Assembly: GCF_014773395.1 (NCBI RefSeq)
Contig: NZ_JACXAF010000012.1
Coordinates: 1-64,000 of the forward strand
Direction: 5' to 3'
Length of the DNA: 64,000 bases
Source of the DNA: Neiella litorisoli
GTDB taxonomy: Bacteria > Pseudomonadota > Gammaproteobacteria > Enterobacterales > Neiellaceae
The number at the start of each line of letters is the position of its first letter. The first letter of the stretch is position 1. Shown piece after piece: positions 61,397-64,000 of the stretch. A program made the translations under genes and the position numbers. The notes under the pieces are model-generated. The model saw nothing but the letters and a program-made list of their open reading frames with translations, was not told the DNA's origin and made no database searches.

Positions 61397-62620
61397 TTAA
61401 TCTAGAAAAAGGCTGTCGAGGACATTGATTTGCTTTGCCAAGCTATCAAACGGCGGCTCTAACTGAGTTTGCCAATGGTCAAAACAATGTGGTTCCATTG
61501 CTTGTTCGATGGCATGAGCCAATGATGATGAGCTTCGAGCATCAAAGGTAAGTCCAGCTTTACCCTCTATTTTTTCTTTCATGCCACCAATATTGGAGCC
61601 GATCAATGGCCGCCCATGAGCAATCGCTTCCTGAATCACTACAGGGGAGTTTTCCCACCATATTGACGGAATGATAACCCAATCACACTCAGCAAGGAGG
61701 CTCGGTAGCTGATGAGGCTCGTAAGCACCACGCATGCTCACCGTACCTCTGAGTTGTTCGAGCAAACTAGCAACTTTCTCTTGCAAATCACCAGTCTGCT
61801 TATCTAGGTTCGCGCCATGAATATCGAGGCTCACTTGGGCTCGAGTCTCATCCGGCAACCTTAGAAAGGCTTCAAGCAATACATCAATACCTTTGTAAGG
61901 ATTAACTTGTCCGAAAAATGCAAATTTACTGCGCTTGCCACCCTCCGCTAAAGGCCTCGGAGCAACAGCATGAAAGTCGGGAAGCACATTTTCGATAACA
62001 TTCATTTTATGTCGCTCAATACCCCATTCAATATAGCGCTCGGCCAAGAACTGACTGGGAGAAATAAAGCAGTCAACATGCGCGAATTGATCCAACAAAT
62101 AACTGTGGCGCAAGAAAAAGTCGCCGGGAGAATGCTGAGGAAAACAATCATGACAATCGGCAGGAGTGGCTTTGTAGCATAGTTTTAAACTGCGCTTCTT
62201 AACCATTTGGCCATTGTGCATGCAAATCGCCATAAACTCGTGCAATGTAAAAACAATTTTTGCTTCTGGGGCGGCTTGGCGCAATGCCGGCAATATCTCT
62301 ATCCCCATGTGGGCATAGTGATGAATATGAATAACATCCGGCGAAAATTGCTTTACCAAAGCACCGAGGTCATCAAACAAGTGCTTTACATTGCCAGCTG
62401 AAAGAGTAAACCAATCCCCCATTTGAGTATGGAGCATCACTTGATCATCGGCTCTTGCAGAAAACGTAGAGCCACCGTGAGAACTATCTCCCGTACGAGC
62501 AACGTACAAACACTCACAGCCTTGTTCCTGCAAGGCTTTAAACAAATTCCAACTCGCGACTTCTGCACCGCCTTTGCTAAGCTCTGGGTGACCGTGAGAA
62601 ATAAACAATACTTTTTTCAT
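61397..62620 (-). CDS. Family 4 glycosyltransferase
   Basis: A GT-B enzyme of 407 residues. It begins KKVLFISHGHPELSKGGAEVASWNLF, the N-terminal acceptor-domain signature. A cysteine/histidine-rich insert (CMHNGQMVKKRSLKLCYKA, CHDCFPQHS; about 152-185) probably binds a metal and is seen in some EPS transferases. The donor domain has GQVNPYKGIDVLLEAFLR and ENSPVVIQEAIAHGRPLIGS. Its start overlaps the downstream stop of the next gene as ATGA. Confidence 0.88.
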   Translation of the reverse strand: MKKVLFISHGHPELSKGGAEVASWNLFKALQEQGCECLYVARTGDSSHGGSTFSARADDQVMLHTQMGDWFTLSAGNVKHLFDDLGALVKQFSPDVIHIHHYAHMGIEILPALRQAAPEAKIVFTLHEFMAICMHNGQMVKKRSLKLCYKATPADCHDCFPQHSPGDFFLRHSYLLDQFAHVDCFISPSQFLAERYIEWGIERHKMNVIENVLPDFHAVAPRPLAEGGKRSKFAFFGQVNPYKGIDVLLEAFLRLPDETRAQVSLDIHGANLDKQTGDLQEKVASLLEQLRGTVSMRGAYEPHQLPSLLAECDWVIIPSIWWENSPVVIQEAIAHGRPLIGSNIGGMKEKIEGKAGLTFDARSSSSLAHAIEQAMEPHCFDHWQTQLEPPFDSLAKQINVLDSLFLD

Positions 62621-64000
62621 CGGTTAACTTCCTTTCCCAAAGAAAACAATTCAGCCAAATTGTCGGCCCAGCGGTTATTAAATGTAATTGCATTGAGCAA
62701 TGTCACTTTGTGCTTCCAATCGCCTGCCTCAACGAGGTTTTGACTTTGACGTTCAAGGTGATAAAGGACAGTATCACGACGAATGTAATTGACCTTTCCA
62801 GCCTTAATGGCCTTTAGGCACAGATCAGAATCCTCGAAATCGCCCAACACGTAGGCCGGATCGAAGCCACCAAGCTCGTTATATAAGGATGTCTTAATCG
62901 CTACACAGGCGGCAGTGACAAGCGGACACTCTGCCAATTCTGCTTTGTGAGGAGACAAGGTCACGGGCCAACCTTTACCTGGATGATCGTTAAATAGGAG
63001 CCCCGGATACTCAGAGACATGCATCGGCACCATACCGTCATGCTGCATTGAGCCATCTTCAAACAGCAATCTAGCACCGACTAAGCCTGCATCTGATTTG
63101 TCATTTAGGACAGTAATAAGCTCATCAGCCCAACTACTATCGCTAGGCAAAATGTCGGAATTTAGCAAAATTAAGTTGTCTGATTTTGCATGGGCAACGC
63201 CAATATTATTGGCTTTACCGAAGCCCATATTTTCGGAGAGCAGCAGCAAGCGAAAGGAGATACCCAGAATCTTGTGCATTTCCTTTGCAAGTCTCAGTGC
63301 TTTGCCACGAAGACTCGGATCGTCCAACACATAAATAATGTCATAGTCATCTAACGACTTGTGCCGATTAAAATTCGACAACTGAAATCGCATAAAGTCG
63401 ATTCGGCCATACAAAGGAATAATCACCGAAGCTTTTGGAGAGGCTGGAATATGACCAAATTGAATCGACTGAGCTTTCGCCAATTTATCGGCTGGAAATA
63501 ACTCATACAATACCGGAAGAATCAACTCATCCGCTTTTAGCAAGTGATTTCGGTTCCCCGGTTTCCAAGGACCCAGCACGCGCTTAATACTGGTAAGGGG
63601 GTCACTTACGCCATTAAACACATCTGCAACTTTTATCCGATGGGTGACATCATCAACATTGAGGTCGACATACAATTTAGCGGGAATTTCACCAGGTTGT
63701 TCCAGCTCAAACAGCACAGCAAGTCCTGCGGAACTAACCCCTAAGGTGCCCTTGAAAGCATCTGCAACGTCTTTTCGTCCATAGCGAAGAATAGTAGCTT
63801 TTGCTGTGAGCGCTTTGCCGCTTGAGTCGGATATGGCAATACTGTCAATCGAGTTATTATCGAGCAGCCAACCCGACACAAATACGTGTTTATCGGTATA
63901 GACTGCAAACTCAAGCTTACCGACCAAGCCGTCATGGACATCTTCTGTCGGCGAGAAATCAAGTCGTTGAGCCACGGCAGCCGTCGCCCCCGACAATGCG
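62617..64000 (-). CDS. Family 2 glycosyltransferase (5' end beyond the window)
   Basis: Open to the window edge, so the N-terminus is missing; a TTG at 63996 is possible but unproven. The visible part has an N-terminal beta domain (about 30-130; VFVSGWLLDNNSIDSIAISD) and then a GT-A domain: ASVIIPLYGRIDFMRFQLSN, LSENMGFGKANNIGVAHAKSDNL, LLNSD, and the acidic GDFEDSDLCLKAIKAG motif. It is likely a large polysaccharide-synthesis transferase that continues to the right. Confidence 0.82.
   Translation of the reverse strand, partial: ALSGATAAVAQRLDFSPTEDVHDGLVGKLEFAVYTDKHVFVSGWLLDNNSIDSIAISDSSGKALTAKATILRYGRKDVADAFKGTLGVSSAGLAVLFELEQPGEIPAKLYVDLNVDDVTHRIKVADVFNGVSDPLTSIKRVLGPWKPGNRNHLLKADELILPVLYELFPADKLAKAQSIQFGHIPASPKASVIIPLYGRIDFMRFQLSNFNRHKSLDDYDIIYVLDDPSLRGKALRLAKEMHKILGISFRLLLLSENMGFGKANNIGVAHAKSDNLILLNSDILPSDSSWADELITVLNDKSDAGLVGARLLFEDGSMQHDGMVPMHVSEYPGLLFNDHPGKGWPVTLSPHKAELAECPLVTAACVAIKTSLYNELGGFDPAYVLGDFEDSDLCLKAIKAGKVNYIRRDTVLYHLERQSQNLVEAGDWKHKVTLLNAITFNNRWADNLAELFSLGKEVNR

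Overview
The window is chromosomal DNA of a gammaproteobacterium. The evidence is gene order: hemA-prfA-prmC-sirB2-kdsA divergent from lolB-ispE-prs, then pth-ychF, a Met/Leu/Gln tRNA cluster beside ubiF, miaB-ybeZ-ybeY-ybeX-lnt, leuS-lptE-holA-nadD-rsfS-rlmH-mrdA-mrdB-mltB-rlpA-dacA, and ybeD-lipB-lipA. These are the enterobacterial/Alteromonadales arrangements. The long CTC-type L25, mltB between rodA and rlpA, a PEP-CTERM protein and a cysDN-transporter-cysC-cysQ operon fit a marine Alteromonadales- or Oceanospirillales-like organism better than an enteric one. The genus cannot be fixed from the sequence alone.

Layout. 1-8100: LPS precursor (kdsA), a DUF819 membrane protein, sirB2, release factor 1 and its methylase, glutamyl-tRNA reductase, a HAD phosphatase, then about 1 kb of repeats. 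8111-13283: lolB, ispE, tRNA-Gln, prs, rplY, pth, ychF. 13500-16107: an unknown protein and two divergent periplasmic binding-protein-like genes. 16251-18068: a tRNA operon with a strong promoter, and ubiF. 18308-23813: miaB to lnt. 23817-24269: a second repeat family. 24286-36955: a ybeL homologue, then the leuS to dacA block (translation, LPS transport, NAD, ribosome silencing, cell elongation, peptidoglycan remodelling). 37081-40031: an unknown lipoprotein, a LysR regulator and a VOC protein, inserted ahead of ybeD-lipB-lipA. 42353-45975: a CBS protein, fructokinase, a PEP-CTERM surface protein behind a sigma-54-like promoter, and an IalB-like protein. 46056-51563: sulfate uptake and activation to PAPS. 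51946-64000: a mosaic, AT-richer surface-glycan region with five glycosyltransferase-type genes, three sulfotransferase-type proteins, a TagD-like cytidylyltransferase and a LicD-type transferase.

The right third reads as one functional story. CysDN and CysC make PAPS, CysQ removes the by-product PAP, an SLC13-type carrier probably supplies sulfate, and the adjacent sulfotransferases could place sulfate on a surface glycan that may also carry a CDP-activated substituent added by the LicD protein. No cysH or sulfite reductase is in the window, so this PAPS may be meant partly for glycan sulfation. This is inference.

The least ordinary non-coding signal is a modular repeat family (1-203, 7173-7519, 7711-7992, 23817-23968, 24118-24269, plus separate tail modules). 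Its hairpins show compensatory base changes, and two groups with different terminal inverted repeats share the same core. No CRISPR array, prophage, integrase or intact insertion sequence was seen.
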